A DNA stretch of 64,000 bases from an uncultured Tropicimonas sp. Lineage in GTDB: Bacteria > Pseudomonadota > Alphaproteobacteria > Rhodobacterales > Rhodobacteraceae. The notes beneath the pieces are model-generated. The model had not been told where the DNA came from. It saw only the letters and a list, made by a program, of their open reading frames with translations, and searched no databases. Below are positions 8,623-17,214 of the stretch, one piece after another. Numbering within the stretch: position 1 is the first letter of the stretch; each line of letters opens with the position of its first letter. Position numbers and translations under genes: made by a program. Location of the stretch: assembly GCA_947497945.1 (NCBI GenBank), contig CANMIP010000006.1, positions 147,302-211,301 of the forward strand, written 5' to 3'.

Positions 8623-9735
8623 TCACGCAGCCGCGTCCCGGCGGGCGAGCTGCCGCAGAAGCTCTTCCGTCACCGCCCTCGTTCCCATGTCGCCGCCGAA
8701 TTCCATCGGGCGCAGCCGGTTCTCGGCAAAACCGACCTCGATCGCCGCCTCGATCATCGCGCTGGCCCGCGAGCAGGCGGGCGCATCAAGTTTCTCGCCC
8801 AGATAGTCGAGCATCAGCGCGCCGGACAGGATGGCGGCGAGCGGGTTGGCCTTGTCCTGGCCCATGATGTCCGGCGCCGAGCCATGCGCGGGTTGGAACA
8901 GGCCGATCTCGTCGCCGATCTCGCCACAGGCCGCCATGCCCATGCCGCCGACCAGCCCGCCGGCGAGATCCGACAGAATGTCGCCGAACATGTTCTCTGT
9001 GACCAGAACGTCGGCCTCCCAGGGCTTGCGGATCAGGTCCAGCGCCTGGGCGTCGACATAGCTATGGGCGACGTCCACATCAGGGAATTCCGGGCGGATC
9101 TCGTCAAAGATCTTGCGAAAGAAGGCGAGCGAAGCGAAGACATTGGCCTTGTCGACGCAGGTCAGCCGCCCGGGGCGCCCGCGTGCCTTGCGTTTCAGCG
9201 CCAGTCGGAAGGCGAAGCGGTGCAGCCGCTCTGTCACCCCGCGCGAAATCCGCAGCGTGTCATAGACCGCTTCATCCCCGACCACTTTCGCGCGGCCATG
9301 GACGGCTGCGGAATAGAACAGGCCTTCGGTGGATTCGCGCAGGATGACCATGTCGATTTCCCTGGCGCGGGGGTCGGCCAGCCGCTGCGGTGCATTCGGA
9401 TAGGCCTTGACCGGACGCACGCCGGCATAGAGGTCGTAGCGGTCGCGCAGGCGCAGATGCGGCGAGATCTCCGTGCCATCCGCGTGCCGGATGGAGGGAA
9501 GGCCGATCGCTCCGAGGAAGATCGCATCCCCTTCGCCGGCCCGTTCCTCACCACCGGGCTCAATATCGGCCCCGGTCTCGGCATAGCAGGTCGCGCCAGC
9601 CCGGATCTCGAAATAGTCCGGCCGGGCGCTGCCCACCGCTTCCAGCGCTGCATCGACAACCCGGATCGCGGCGTCGGTCACGTCGATCCCGATTCCGTCT
9701 CCCTTGATGAGAGCGATCCGCGGCTGGGTTTTCAC
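8623..9735 (-). CDS. Isocitrate/isopropylmalate dehydrogenase family protein (LeuB paralogue)
   Basis: NAD-dependent beta-decarboxylating dehydrogenase family, 370 aa, cytosolic. Motifs: N-terminal IALIKGDGIGIDV, ILRESTEGLFYS in the substrate loop, conserved Lys in CVDKANVF, metal-binding Asp residues in ENMFGDILSDLAGGL, and the NAD-binding HGSAPDI. True LeuB lies just upstream on the same strand (10094-11203) with the usual TSGVYFG loop. This paralogue has TEGLFYS instead, closer to tartrate dehydrogenase, homoisocitrate dehydrogenase or related enzymes. A non-leucine substrate such as tartrate or another 2-hydroxyacid is therefore more likely. The start ATG at 9735 is followed directly by KTQPRIALIKGDG, so no extension is needed. 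Confidence 0.85.
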   Translation of the reverse strand: MKTQPRIALIKGDGIGIDVTDAAIRVVDAALEAVGSARPDYFEIRAGATCYAETGADIEPGGEERAGEGDAIFLGAIGLPSIRHADGTEISPHLRLRDRYDLYAGVRPVKAYPNAPQRLADPRAREIDMVILRESTEGLFYSAAVHGRAKVVGDEAVYDTLRISRGVTERLHRFAFRLALKRKARGRPGRLTCVDKANVFASLAFFRKIFDEIRPEFPDVDVAHSYVDAQALDLIRKPWEADVLVTENMFGDILSDLAGGLVGGMGMAACGEIGDEIGLFQPAHGSAPDIMGQDKANPLAAILSGALMLDYLGEKLDAPACSRASAMIEAAIEVGFAENRLRPMEFGGDMGTRAVTEELLRQLARRDAAA

Positions 9736-10093
9736 ATGTCCCTCCCTGGAACCGGGCCGTCGTCGCTTCCCTGCGTCGCAGCGATGGAAGGCGGCCGGAT
9801 TGAAACATCATTCACACTTGCGGGGCGTCGCGTCAAATACTTTATCGTATACATAGTTGTGAGAAGATTGCGTGGGCGCTGTTCGCAAGCCCGAGACTTG
9901 CCGCGTGTCGCACGGCGCGGGATGACCGGGACGTGGCGGCAATCAGCTTTGGGCCGGCCCGGGTCAACGCGCGATCCTGTCCGTTGCAAGGCAGGGAAAG
10001 TGGCCGGACGGGAGCCTGTGAAGCTGTCGGAATGAAACGACCTCCCCGCAGGCGCGGAGAGGCCGGAACGCGAAGCACTGGAAAGACCAGAGA
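9736..10093 (-). promoter_or_regulatory. Intergenic region with possible promoter and GTATAC operator
   Basis: No gene seen in these 358 bp. On the minus strand a -35-like TTGACG (9836-9831) is followed 17 bp later by a weak -10 (GAATGA, 9813-9808) that could serve the dehydrogenase gene starting at 9735. A GTATAC palindrome (9847-9852, in ATCGTATACATAG) lies just upstream of the -35 box and resembles GntR-family half-sites. No adjacent GntR gene. Low confidence. Confidence 0.3.
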
Positions 10094-11203
10094 CTAGAGC
10101 GAGGCATCCAGGGCGGCAATGACAGCGTCGCCCATCTCGGAAGTCGAGACCGGGGTGCCGCCCTCCGGACCCATCAGGTCCGCGGTGCGCAGGCCATCGG
10201 CCAGCACTTTCTCGACCGCGGCTTCCAGCCGGTCGGCCTCGACGCCCTGGTCGAAGGAATAGCGCAACGCCATGGCGAAGCTGAGGATACAGGCGATCGG
10301 GTTCGCCTTGCCCTGACCGGCAATGTCGGGCGCGGAGCCGTGGACCGGCTCGTAGAGCGCTTTCGGGCGACCATTCTCCGCAGGCGCGCCGAGGCTCGCG
10401 GAGGGCAGCATGCCAAGCGAACCGGTCAGCATCGCGGCCACGTCGGAGAGCAGGTCGCCGAAGAGGTTGTCGGTCACGATCACGTCGAACTGCTTGGGCC
10501 AGCGGCAGAGCTGCATGCCGCCGGCATCGGCATACATGTGGGAAAGCTCGACATCGGCATATTCCTCGTCATGCACCTTCTGCACGGTCTCGCGCCACAG
10601 GATGCCCGATTCCATAACATTGGCCTTCTCCATCGAGCAGACCTTGTTGCCGCGGCGCTTGGCCAGCTCGAAGGCGGAGCGCGCCACGCGGACGATCTCG
10701 CTCTCGGTGTAACGCTGGGTGTTGACGCCCTCGCGCTCGCCATCGGCATTGACGGAGATGCCGCGCGGCTCGCCGAAATAGACGCCGGACGTCAGCTCGC
10801 GGACGATCATGATGTCCAGCCCGGAAACCACGTCGCGCTTGAGCGAGGAGAAATCGGCCAGCGCGTCGAAGCACTGGGCCGGGCGCAGGTTGGAGAAGAG
10901 ATCCATCTCCTTGCGCAGGCGCAGCAGGCCGCGCTCGGGCTTCACGGAGAAGTCGAGCTCGTCATATTGCGGCCCGCCCACGGCGCCGAGCAGGACGGCA
11001 TCGGCCTCCAGCGCCTTCGCCATGGTCTCGTCGGTCAGCGGGGTGCCGTGCGTGTCATAAGCCGCGCCGCCCACGAGATCCTCGCTGACATCGAAGGCGA
11101 GATCGCGCTTGGCGCCATACCAGTCGATGATCTTGCGAACCTCGGTCATGACTTCGGGGCCGATGCCGTCGCCGGGCAGGATCAGGAGGGAAGGGTTGCT
11201 CAT
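10094..11203 (-). CDS. leuB: 3-isopropylmalate dehydrogenase
   Basis: Third step of leucine biosynthesis: oxidative decarboxylation of 3-isopropylmalate with NAD. 369 aa, full length. Signature motifs: [14 protein letters not shown] at the N-terminus, [15 protein letters not shown] (LeuB-specific substrate loop), MEKANVME with the catalytic Lys, [15 protein letters not shown] with metal-binding Asp residues, and [18 protein letters not shown]. The other leucine genes leuD and leuC are at 16.0-18.6 kb on the same strand, about 5 kb upstream, interrupted by unrelated genes. They are therefore not one simple operon. Confidence 0.97.
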   Translation of the reverse strand: MSNPSLLILPGDGIGPEVMTEVRKIIDWYGAKRDLAFDVSEDLVGGAAYDTHGTPLTDETMAKALEADAVLLGAVGGPQYDELDFSVKPERGLLRLRKEMDLFSNLRPAQCFDALADFSSLKRDVVSGLDIMIVRELTSGVYFGEPRGISVNADGEREGVNTQRYTESEIVRVARSAFELAKRRGNKVCSMEKANVMESGILWRETVQKVHDEEYADVELSHMYADAGGMQLCRWPKQFDVIVTDNLFGDLLSDVAAMLTGSLGMLPSASLGAPAENGRPKALYEPVHGSAPDIAGQGKANPIACILSFAMALRYSFDQGVEADRLEAAVEKVLADGLRTADLMGPEGGTPVSTSEMGDAVIAALDASL

Positions 11204-11259
11204 GGTCTATGTCCTTGGAAGATGCGTCCCGGCGGGGTTAGCGCCGAGGCAGCGGGCGG

Positions 11260-12177
11260 TCAAGAACCGTTGGCTTTCTGAGGTGCGAGCAAGGGGCGCA
11301 GGCGCGCGGCCAGAAAGTCCCAGACGCGGCGGATGCGCGGGGTGCGACGCATCGCTTCGGGGGCGGTCAGCCAGACCGGCAGCGCTGGCAGGGGCAGCTC
11401 CGGCAGCAGCCGCTCGACGCCGGGCTCGGCCTCGCCGATGCTCGCCTGGGCAAAGCCGAGACCGCAGCCGGCCCGGACCAGTTCCCAGAGCACATTGTGA
11501 TCGTCGCAACGCAGGACGAACCAGCTGCGTTCGGCCGGCAGGCCCATCGCGCGCATTTCGCGCAGGATCGTCTCGTCGCTGTCATAGCCGATCAGGTCAT
11601 GGGCTCCGAGATCTTCGGCTCTGGCGGGGCGGCCCCTGCGATCGAGATAGCGGGTTGCCCCGAACAGGCCGAGTTCGATCTCGCCGAGATGGCGGGTGAT
11701 GATGTCGAGCTGCTGCGGGCGATACATCCGAATGGCGATATCCGCCTCGCGAAAGAGCAGGTTCTGGCTCTGGTCGGAGGGGACGAGTTCGATCTGGATC
11801 TCCGGTTCGGCCTGCCGCAATTCGGCGAGAAGCGGCGGCAGGATATGCATCGACACGAAGGCTGACGCTGTGAGCCGCACCGTGCCTGCCACCTCGGCGG
11901 CCTGGCCTGCCGCGGTGAGGGCAAGGCGGGAGGCGGCCTCCTGCATGGCGCGGGCGGCCGGCAAGAGCTCCAGCCCCGCCGCGGTCACCTCCAAGCCGCG
12001 GGGGCGCCGGGTGAAGAGTGCCGTGCCAAGCTCTGCTTCAAGTGCCTTGATCTGGCGGCCCAATGTCGGCTGCGACAGCCCCAGCCGTCGCGCCGCGGCG
12101 GAGAGCGATCCAGTCTCTGCGACGGCGACGAAACAGTGCAGGCGTGACCAGTCGGGGGTGGGGGTGGCGTATGGCAT
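11260..12177 (-). CDS. LysR-family transcriptional regulator
   Basis: 305 aa. N-terminal winged helix-turn-helix: LHCFVAVAETGSLSAAARRLGLSQPTLGRQIKALEAELGTALF (about residues 12-55, quoted in part). The C-terminal LysR substrate-binding domain contains LTASAFVSMHILPPLLAEL and resembles regulators of the AmpR/DsdC-like class with a Trp-rich C-lobe. It is divergent from an NAD(P)-binding epimerase-like gene at 12271, with a 93-bp AT-rich gap, the usual LysR arrangement. It probably controls that gene and itself. The inducer cannot be read from the sequence. Confidence 0.92.
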   Translation of the reverse strand: MPYATPTPDWSRLHCFVAVAETGSLSAAARRLGLSQPTLGRQIKALEAELGTALFTRRPRGLEVTAAGLELLPAARAMQEAASRLALTAAGQAAEVAGTVRLTASAFVSMHILPPLLAELRQAEPEIQIELVPSDQSQNLLFREADIAIRMYRPQQLDIITRHLGEIELGLFGATRYLDRRGRPARAEDLGAHDLIGYDSDETILREMRAMGLPAERSWFVLRCDDHNVLWELVRAGCGLGFAQASIGEAEPGVERLLPELPLPALPVWLTAPEAMRRTPRIRRVWDFLAARLRPLLAPQKANGS

Positions 12178-12270
12178 TCAATAATGAATATCATATAAGC
12201 GGATTATCGCAATATACCGTTCGAAATTGAATGGATATGCTAGGGGAGAAGCCGAGCGAAAGGAAACATC
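12178..12270. promoter_or_regulatory. AT-rich divergent promoter between LysR and epimerase genes
   Basis: This 93-bp gap is clearly richer in A+T than its surroundings. Near the LysR start it carries an interrupted inverted repeat, ATAAT at 12181-12185 with ATTAT further on, and T-N11-A-like spacing as expected for a LysR box. The epimerase gene has a good Shine-Dalgarno (AAAGGAA) 8 bp before its ATG. Confidence 0.4.
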
Positions 12271-13191
12271 ATGACTGGAAACGCCCTCATTCTCGGTCCG
12301 ACAGGCCGCTTCGGGCGCCACGCTGCGGCGGCTTTCGAGGCCTCCGGCTGGACCGTGACCCGCTTTGATCGGGCGACCGGGACGTTGCGGGACGCCTGCC
12401 GGGGCGCCGATATCATCGTGAATGGCTGGAACCCTCCCTATCCGCGCTGGCAGGCCGAGTTGCCCGGCCAGACAGCCGAGCTCATCAAGCTCGCCGAGGC
12501 AAGCGGAGCGCGGGTGATCCTGCCCGGCAATGTCTACCCCTTCGGCGCAGCGGCCCCGGCGCGGTTGGCGGCCGAAGTCCCGCATGCCGCGACCAACCCG
12601 CTCGGGCGGGCGCGGGCGGAGATGGAAGCGGCCTGGGCGGGCTCGACGGCCCGCGTGCTGATCCTGCGCTGCGGCGATTTTCTCGATACCGAAGCCTCGG
12701 GGAACTGGTTCGACAAGATCCTCACCGCCAGACTCGCCGGCGGGCGGCTGACCTATCCCGGCCCGACCGATATTCCGCATGCCTGGGCCTATCTTCCGGA
12801 CGTGGCTCGGGCTGCGGTGGCCTTGGCGGCGCAGGCGGACAAACTGCCGCGTTTCGCCGATATCCCCTTCCCCGGCTACACGCTCACCGGCACAGAGATG
12901 CGCGCGGCCCTGGAGAAGGTTACCGGGCGCGAGATCCGGCTCTCCCGCATGTCCTGGCTGCCGCTGCGACTCGCGGCACCGGTCTGGCCCCTTGGGCGGC
13001 ACCTTGTGGAAATGTCCTATCTCTGGCGCAAGCCGCATTCCCTCGATGGGACAGCGTTTCGCGGCTGGTTGCCGGAGTTTCACGACACGCCGCTGGAAGA
13101 GGCGCTGGCCTCAGCGATCCACCACCAGGTCAACCCAGACAAGGCGGTGGCGGGAGGCCGCGCGCGCGGTGTCGAGCGCAGGCCCGCCTGA
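12271..13191 (+). CDS. NAD(P)-dependent epimerase/dehydratase-like protein
   Basis: 306-aa atypical/extended short-chain dehydrogenase fold. The N-terminal nucleotide-binding motif is a GxxGxxG variant (ILGPTGRFGRHAAAAFEASG, residues 6-25). A second-strand Asp (TRFDRATG) follows, then VILPGNVYPFG in the position of the family's substrate-side loop. The classical YxxxK dyad is not obvious, so this may be an NmrA/epimerase-like binder rather than a true epimerase. Divergent from the LysR regulator and probably under its control. The last 81 bp overlap the 3' end of the convergent EEP gene, so the two transcripts would be antisense there. Confidence 0.8.
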   Translation: MTGNALILGPTGRFGRHAAAAFEASGWTVTRFDRATGTLRDACRGADIIVNGWNPPYPRWQAELPGQTAELIKLAEASGARVILPGNVYPFGAAAPARLAAEVPHAATNPLGRARAEMEAAWAGSTARVLILRCGDFLDTEASGNWFDKILTARLAGGRLTYPGPTDIPHAWAYLPDVARAAVALAAQADKLPRFADIPFPGYTLTGTEMRAALEKVTGREIRLSRMSWLPLRLAAPVWPLGRHLVEMSYLWRKPHSLDGTAFRGWLPEFHDTPLEEALASAIHHQVNPDKAVAGGRARGVERRPA

Positions 13192-14322
13192 CGGCCAGAA
13201 CACGCCGCTATCGGCGATGGTGAGGTCAGCCGAGGGCAGCACGTAATCGACCCGCAGGTTGCCGGGACCATCCTCGGCCACCGCACGCCAGTCGGCGGTG
13301 TCGAGGGCCGGGTCGCCTGTCTGGGCCGGGTCCGCTTCTGCTTTGCCGCCGGGGCTGGCCGGGCGCGGATCCTGGAGTCGGGAATCGGTGAGAAACCTGG
13401 CCATGACGGCGCGCAGGCCGTTCCCGTCCTGGGCGTCGAGATTGGCGTTGCCGAGCAGGACGAACGGGGGCGCCGGGGGCGCCAGCGCGAGATCGCCATC
13501 CAGAAGGCGCGTCCACAGCCGCAACTCGTCGGCATTGCGCAACCCGTTGCGATCCTCCGGCCCGTCGAAGATCGGCGGGGTGGCGGCGAATGCAAGCAGG
13601 GTCAGCGCCGCGCGGCCAGGCCATCGAATCGGGACAAGCCAGTGGCCGGTCGTGGAAAGCCGCTGGATCTCGAGCGCCTCCGTGGATGGAAAAGGCGCGC
13701 CGCCCAGTTGCGGCAAGGTGGCGCCCGGCAAATCCTTCCACAGAAGGCCGGTGAGATCCTGCACGCCCTCCCGGTCAATCTCGTAGCGGCTCAGCAAGGC
13801 CATGCCGCCATCGCCGGCAAAGCGGCCATAACCCTGGGCGTCGCGCGGCTCGCCGGTGCGGCCATTGCCGTCGAGATCGAGCTTCGTCGCCATGCCGCTG
13901 TTGGGACGCAGGCTGAAACGATGCGGGTAGGTGGCACCGGCGGCGTCCAACTGGTCGGCGAAGGCGCCGAGCGCGACCTGGCCGGCATCATAATCGAACC
14001 CGGTCAGCAGCAGGATATCCGGGTCGACCTCCGCGATCACCGCTACGGCGGCGGCAATCTGCGCGTCCTCGCTCTTGAGGATGTCGCGCAGCAGAAGGCC
14101 CGGCCCCTTCCGGGACAGCTCGGGCGAGAAACTGGCAATGCGAATTGTTTCGGCGCTCGCCGGACCGGCCAGCAGCAGCGCCAGCAGCGCCGCGATCAGG
14201 TGGCGTAGACGTGTCCGCCTGCGTTGGCCAGCGTGCTTCGGCGCCGCATCTCCAGGATCATGTCCGCCAACCGTGACATGGCAATGCCGCGCATGAAGAG
14301 GCTCAGCGGAAGGAACGCCCAT
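13111..14322 (-). CDS. Endonuclease/exonuclease/phosphatase-family exported protein
   Basis: Member of the EEP (DNase I-like) superfamily: IRIASFSPELSRKGPG, EVDPDILLLTGFDYD near the N-terminus, and C-terminal LRVDYVLPSADL and SRHRLVWVDLVV, which match the D/N and H active-site positions. A signal peptide (HLIAALLALLLAGPASA) begins around residue 41 of the longest frame. Only one ATG (14322) is available upstream of it, 126 bp inside the preceding membrane-protein gene. A rare CTG start near 14199, overlapping that gene's TGA, would place the signal peptide at the N-terminus. The start is therefore uncertain. The 3' end overlaps the convergent epimerase-like gene by 81 bp. Substrate unknown; nuclease, phosphatase or phosphodiesterase are all possible. 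Confidence 0.78.
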   Translation of the reverse strand: MGVPSAEPLHARHCHVTVGGHDPGDAAPKHAGQRRRTRLRHLIAALLALLLAGPASAETIRIASFSPELSRKGPGLLLRDILKSEDAQIAAAVAVIAEVDPDILLLTGFDYDAGQVALGAFADQLDAAGATYPHRFSLRPNSGMATKLDLDGNGRTGEPRDAQGYGRFAGDGGMALLSRYEIDREGVQDLTGLLWKDLPGATLPQLGGAPFPSTEALEIQRLSTTGHWLVPIRWPGRAALTLLAFAATPPIFDGPEDRNGLRNADELRLWTRLLDGDLALAPPAPPFVLLGNANLDAQDGNGLRAVMARFLTDSRLQDPRPASPGGKAEADPAQTGDPALDTADWRAVAEDGPGNLRVDYVLPSADLTIADSGVFWPSGGPALDTARAASRHRLVWVDLVVDR

Positions 14323-15035
14323 AGTGTCACCAGCCAGATCATCGTCTGTGTTTCGGTCAGCGAAGCCGCGCCGAACAACGTCTCCGCCGCTTCGCCGATC
14401 ACCGGGATCAGGAATGGCAGCAGAAAGCCTAATGCAAGGTTAATGCGCGCATCCCGGTTGAGACGACGCACGACATCGCCGCCGGCGGTCGGATCGAAGG
14501 TCGGCAGGTTGATCCAGACATTGAAGGCGCCCGAACGCGACGGCCAGTTCTTCAGTTTCAGGATCAGGTAGAAGAAGATGATCGCCATCAGGGAGATGAG
14601 ATAGGCCATTCCGGCTGCGGCCCGCACCGTGTTCATATCGGCCTGGCTTGCGCTCTCAGGCATCGACATCAGCACCAGCCGCACCGGCGAATAGGAAAAG
14701 TCCAGCGCGGTGCCGACCAGAGATCCGATGGCGCCGATAAACAGCGTCAGGCCGCTTGGATCGAGCTTGCCGCGCGCCAGCAGCGACAGGATGAACAGCG
14801 TGGCAAAGAGCGCCAAGTAGCGGATTCGGTTGAAGGGGGGGGCGTCCCGGAACTCTATCAAGCTCGGGTAGGTGGACGCATATTCGGCCATGGTCAGCAC
14901 CGAGCAGGCCAAAGCCACCAGCACGATGATCTGGGAGGTCTCCCCCCTGACATTCGGCACGAGCAGGGAGGGCAGAAGGATCACCACCCCCACTAGTATT
15001 GCGCGCGTGAGCGCACTTGTCGCCTTCGAGAACAC
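14196..15035 (-). CDS. Multi-pass membrane protein of unknown function
   Basis: 279 aa, with about six to seven hydrophobic segments, for example residues 13-28, 36-52, 72-90, 98-112, 140-160, 200-220 and 235-252. No catalytic motif or known transporter signature seen. The stop at 14196 lies inside or at the start of the exported EEP-family gene, so the two are probably cotranscribed and translationally coupled. Conserved-hypothetical protein is the only safe label. Confidence 0.75.
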   Translation of the reverse strand: MFSKATSALTRAILVGVVILLPSLLVPNVRGETSQIIVLVALACSVLTMAEYASTYPSLIEFRDAPPFNRIRYLALFATLFILSLLARGKLDPSGLTLFIGAIGSLVGTALDFSYSPVRLVLMSMPESASQADMNTVRAAAGMAYLISLMAIIFFYLILKLKNWPSRSGAFNVWINLPTFDPTAGGDVVRRLNRDARINLALGFLLPFLIPVIGEAAETLFGAASLTETQTMIWLVTLWAFLPLSLFMRGIAMSRLADMILEMRRRSTLANAGGHVYAT

Positions 15036-15951
15036 TGCTCGATCCCTCCATTCCGGACGGTCGCGTTTCGCTGACGCGGCCTTGTCCCGGTTTGGATGCG
15101 TCCAGCGGACGCTTTCCCCAACTCTCCGAAACTGATGCCGCGTTCGCCGCCGTCCCTCAAGACTTGCTTAAGGTTAATGAAACCATTCGGGCGGTTTTGC
15201 GTGTGGATTGGTGCCGCTTTGCATCAAGTTTGTGGACAATTAAAGGCAGCCGGTGGGAGGCGGGGGGCGCGGCACCTAGATGTTGTGGTCAGGCATAGAG
15301 GCGAATGAATGCGGAGCGCCGGGCAAGCCGCGCGCCTCTTGATTGCGCCTTGGTACGGGCTGCCCCGGAGGGCAGTCGGTGCGCCGCAGCAGGCAGCGCC
15401 TTCCCTATCGACCACATTCAAGACAGCAATCCGGACAGTTCCCGATCCGTCTCCTGTGTTTGCGCGAGCAAGGATGTTCCCGTCCGCATGGCGGTGTGTG
15501 GCAAGGCGGGCAAAGCCAGGACCAAGGCAGTCGTCATCAGTAGTCGTTTCGTAAAAAGCCTCATGGGATAAGGTCTGCAAATGTCCAACACCTACGCTCA
15601 GATGCAAAATGAACCACGAAAATGCCTGTTTTTTGCGTGTCTCGCTGCGGCGGTTATGTTCTTGCCCTCGCTGTTAGCGCTGCATGGAGCGCCGCCGTCG
15701 CGGGGGGGTATGCCGCCGGGGCAATTGACGAGGACAAGGGCGGGCCGTGAAACGAGCCGCGTCCCCCTTTGCCGCCGGAAAACCACCGGAGCATCGGGAG
15801 CCGCGCCCGTGGGGGTGCGGCTCCGTTTGGTGTCGGATCTGAGGGGACGCTGCGCGGCAGTGGCGAGCGAGGTGGCACGGGGCCGCGGCCGCAGGGTGGC
15901 GGCCACGACAGCCCGTCGAGCACTCGGGGGCAGGCGCCCATTCCGTCCGGG
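15036..15951. other. Long intergenic region, mostly without recognisable genes
   Basis: 916 bp between leuD and the membrane-protein gene. I see only a short minus-strand ORF with a signal-peptide-like N-terminus (15418-15564). Other frames here have no start/Shine-Dalgarno or family signature and look random. The part at 15690-15950 is very GC-rich and could hold untranslated sequence downstream of leuD. No tRNA or recognisable regulatory RNA. Confidence 0.5.
15418..15564 (-). CDS. Possible 48-aa exported peptide
   Basis: Short frame beginning MRLFTKRLLMTTALVLALPA, which has basic residues, a hydrophobic core and an Ala-Leu-Pro exit, as in a signal peptide. It is followed by about 23 residues ending RELSGLLS. 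No good Shine-Dalgarno is present and no family recognised. It may be a small secreted or anchored protein, or the decayed front of a former exported gene, since the frame closes soon after. Weak call. Confidence 0.35.
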   Translation of the reverse strand: MRLFTKRLLMTTALVLALPALPHTAMRTGTSLLAQTQETDRELSGLLS

Positions 15952-16557
15952 TCAGACCCAGGGGCGGGCCTGGGAAGCCTGTTCCTCGAACGTATCGATC
16001 GAGGCAACCTTCTCGAGGGTCAGGCCGATATCGTCGAGCCCGTTCAGCAGGCAGTGCTTCTTGAAGGCATCGACCTCGAAGGAAATCGTGCCGCCATCGG
16101 GGCCGGTGATGGTCTGGCTTTCGAGATCGACGGTGATGATGGCGTTGGAGCCGCGCTCGGCATCATCCATCAGCTTGTCGACCTCTTCCTGCGGCAGCGC
16201 GATCGGCAGGATGCCGTTCTTGAAGCAGTTGTTGAAGAAGATATCGGCGAAGCTCGGCGCGATAACGCAGGAGATGCCGAAATCCTTGATCGCCCAGGGC
16301 GCATGTTCGCGCGAGGAGCCGCAGCCGAAATTGTCGCCGGCAACGAGGATCTGCGCCTCGCGATAGGCCGGCTTGTTGAGGACGAAATCCTCGACCTCAT
16401 TGCCCTCGGAATCGTAGCGCATCTCGTCGAAGAGGTTCACGCCAAGCCCGGAGCGCTTGATCGTCTTGAGGAATTGCTTGGGGATGATCATGTCGGTGTC
16501 GACATTGATCAGCGGCATCGGCGCCGCGATCCCGGTCAGCGTGGTGAACTTGTCCAT
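15952..16557 (-). CDS. leuD: 3-isopropylmalate dehydratase small subunit
   Basis: Small (swivel-domain) subunit of the aconitase-family isomerase that interconverts 2- and 3-isopropylmalate in leucine synthesis; partner of LeuC. 201 aa, usual length. Motifs: [15 protein letters not shown] near residues 20-34, and [15 protein letters not shown] with the conserved Cys-Gly-Ser-Ser-Arg-Glu. The LeuC gene is upstream at 17215-18621, separated only by the HdeD-like gene, so leuC, hdeD-like and leuD are likely one transcript. ATG at 16557. Confidence 0.97.
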   Translation of the reverse strand: MDKFTTLTGIAAPMPLINVDTDMIIPKQFLKTIKRSGLGVNLFDEMRYDSEGNEVEDFVLNKPAYREAQILVAGDNFGCGSSREHAPWAIKDFGISCVIAPSFADIFFNNCFKNGILPIALPQEEVDKLMDDAERGSNAIITVDLESQTITGPDGGTISFEVDAFKKHCLLNGLDDIGLTLEKVASIDTFEEQASQARPWV

Positions 16558-16646
16558 GTCTGTTTCCTTCTGGCTCTGCCGGGGGACGGGCCGCCCGGTG
16601 GCTCGGATCGTGTGGACGCGGCCCGGCGGGGGCCGCGGATTTCATC

Positions 16647-17171
16647 TCAGAATTCGTCGCTATGGGCGCGCAGGAAGAGGGCGAGCACGGTCAGCGCGGC
16701 GCCGTTGAAAAGCAGTTCGACACCAAGCAGGATGCCGAGCAGCTTCTCGCTCGCCTGCAAGAAATTGGCGAGGAGAGCTCCCGCCAGCAGGATCGAGAGC
16801 GAGCCGGTGACCAGCATCATCCAGTAATACCCGGTCTGCCGCATACGGAAGGCCGAGAAGAGGCGGACGACGCCGGCAACCGCGATCACCAGCGTGATCA
16901 CGGCCGTGATGGACATCGTTCCCTCCAGCGGGTTGCGCATGAAGGACCAGCCGAGCCCGGCGATCAGGAGACCCAGCCCCACCGAGAGGAGCTTGTTCCA
17001 GATCCCGGAATCCCGGATGCCGATCACGGCCTGCACGCCGCCTGCCAGCAGCAGCATCGAACCGGTGACCCAGACAATGGCGATGGAGACTGCAACCGCG
17101 TTGGCCAGGGCAAGAAGCCCGAGCACAACCGACAGCAGGCCGGCGATCAGCCACCTGGCCCATTCACTCAT
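16647..17171 (-). CDS. HdeD-family (DUF308) membrane protein
   Basis: Small integral membrane protein, 174 aa from MSEWARWLIAG at 17171. It has six hydrophobic stretches with the glycine-rich repeats typical of DUF308/HdeD (SVVLGLLALANAVA, GGVQAVIGIRDSG, GWSFMRNPLEG). A nine-residue longer start at 17198 is possible but would begin with a polar leader. HdeD proteins are linked to acid resistance in enterobacteria; the role here is unknown. The gene is inserted between leuC and leuD on the same strand and is probably cotranscribed. This is a lineage-specific feature rather than evidence for a role in leucine synthesis. Confidence 0.85.
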   Translation of the reverse strand: MSEWARWLIAGLLSVVLGLLALANAVAVSIAIVWVTGSMLLLAGGVQAVIGIRDSGIWNKLLSVGLGLLIAGLGWSFMRNPLEGTMSITAVITLVIAVAGVVRLFSAFRMRQTGYYWMMLVTGSLSILLAGALLANFLQASEKLLGILLGVELLFNGAALTVLALFLRAHSDEF

Positions 17172-17214
17172 GACGCGTATCCCTGCCCAGTCCAACATAC
17201 CAGTTGCCGCGACC

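Noticed and set aside
15769..16827. Plus-strand frame of about 350 codons across leuD
   Set aside because: Antisense to leuD and the membrane-protein gene; composition and lack of motif show it is non-coding.
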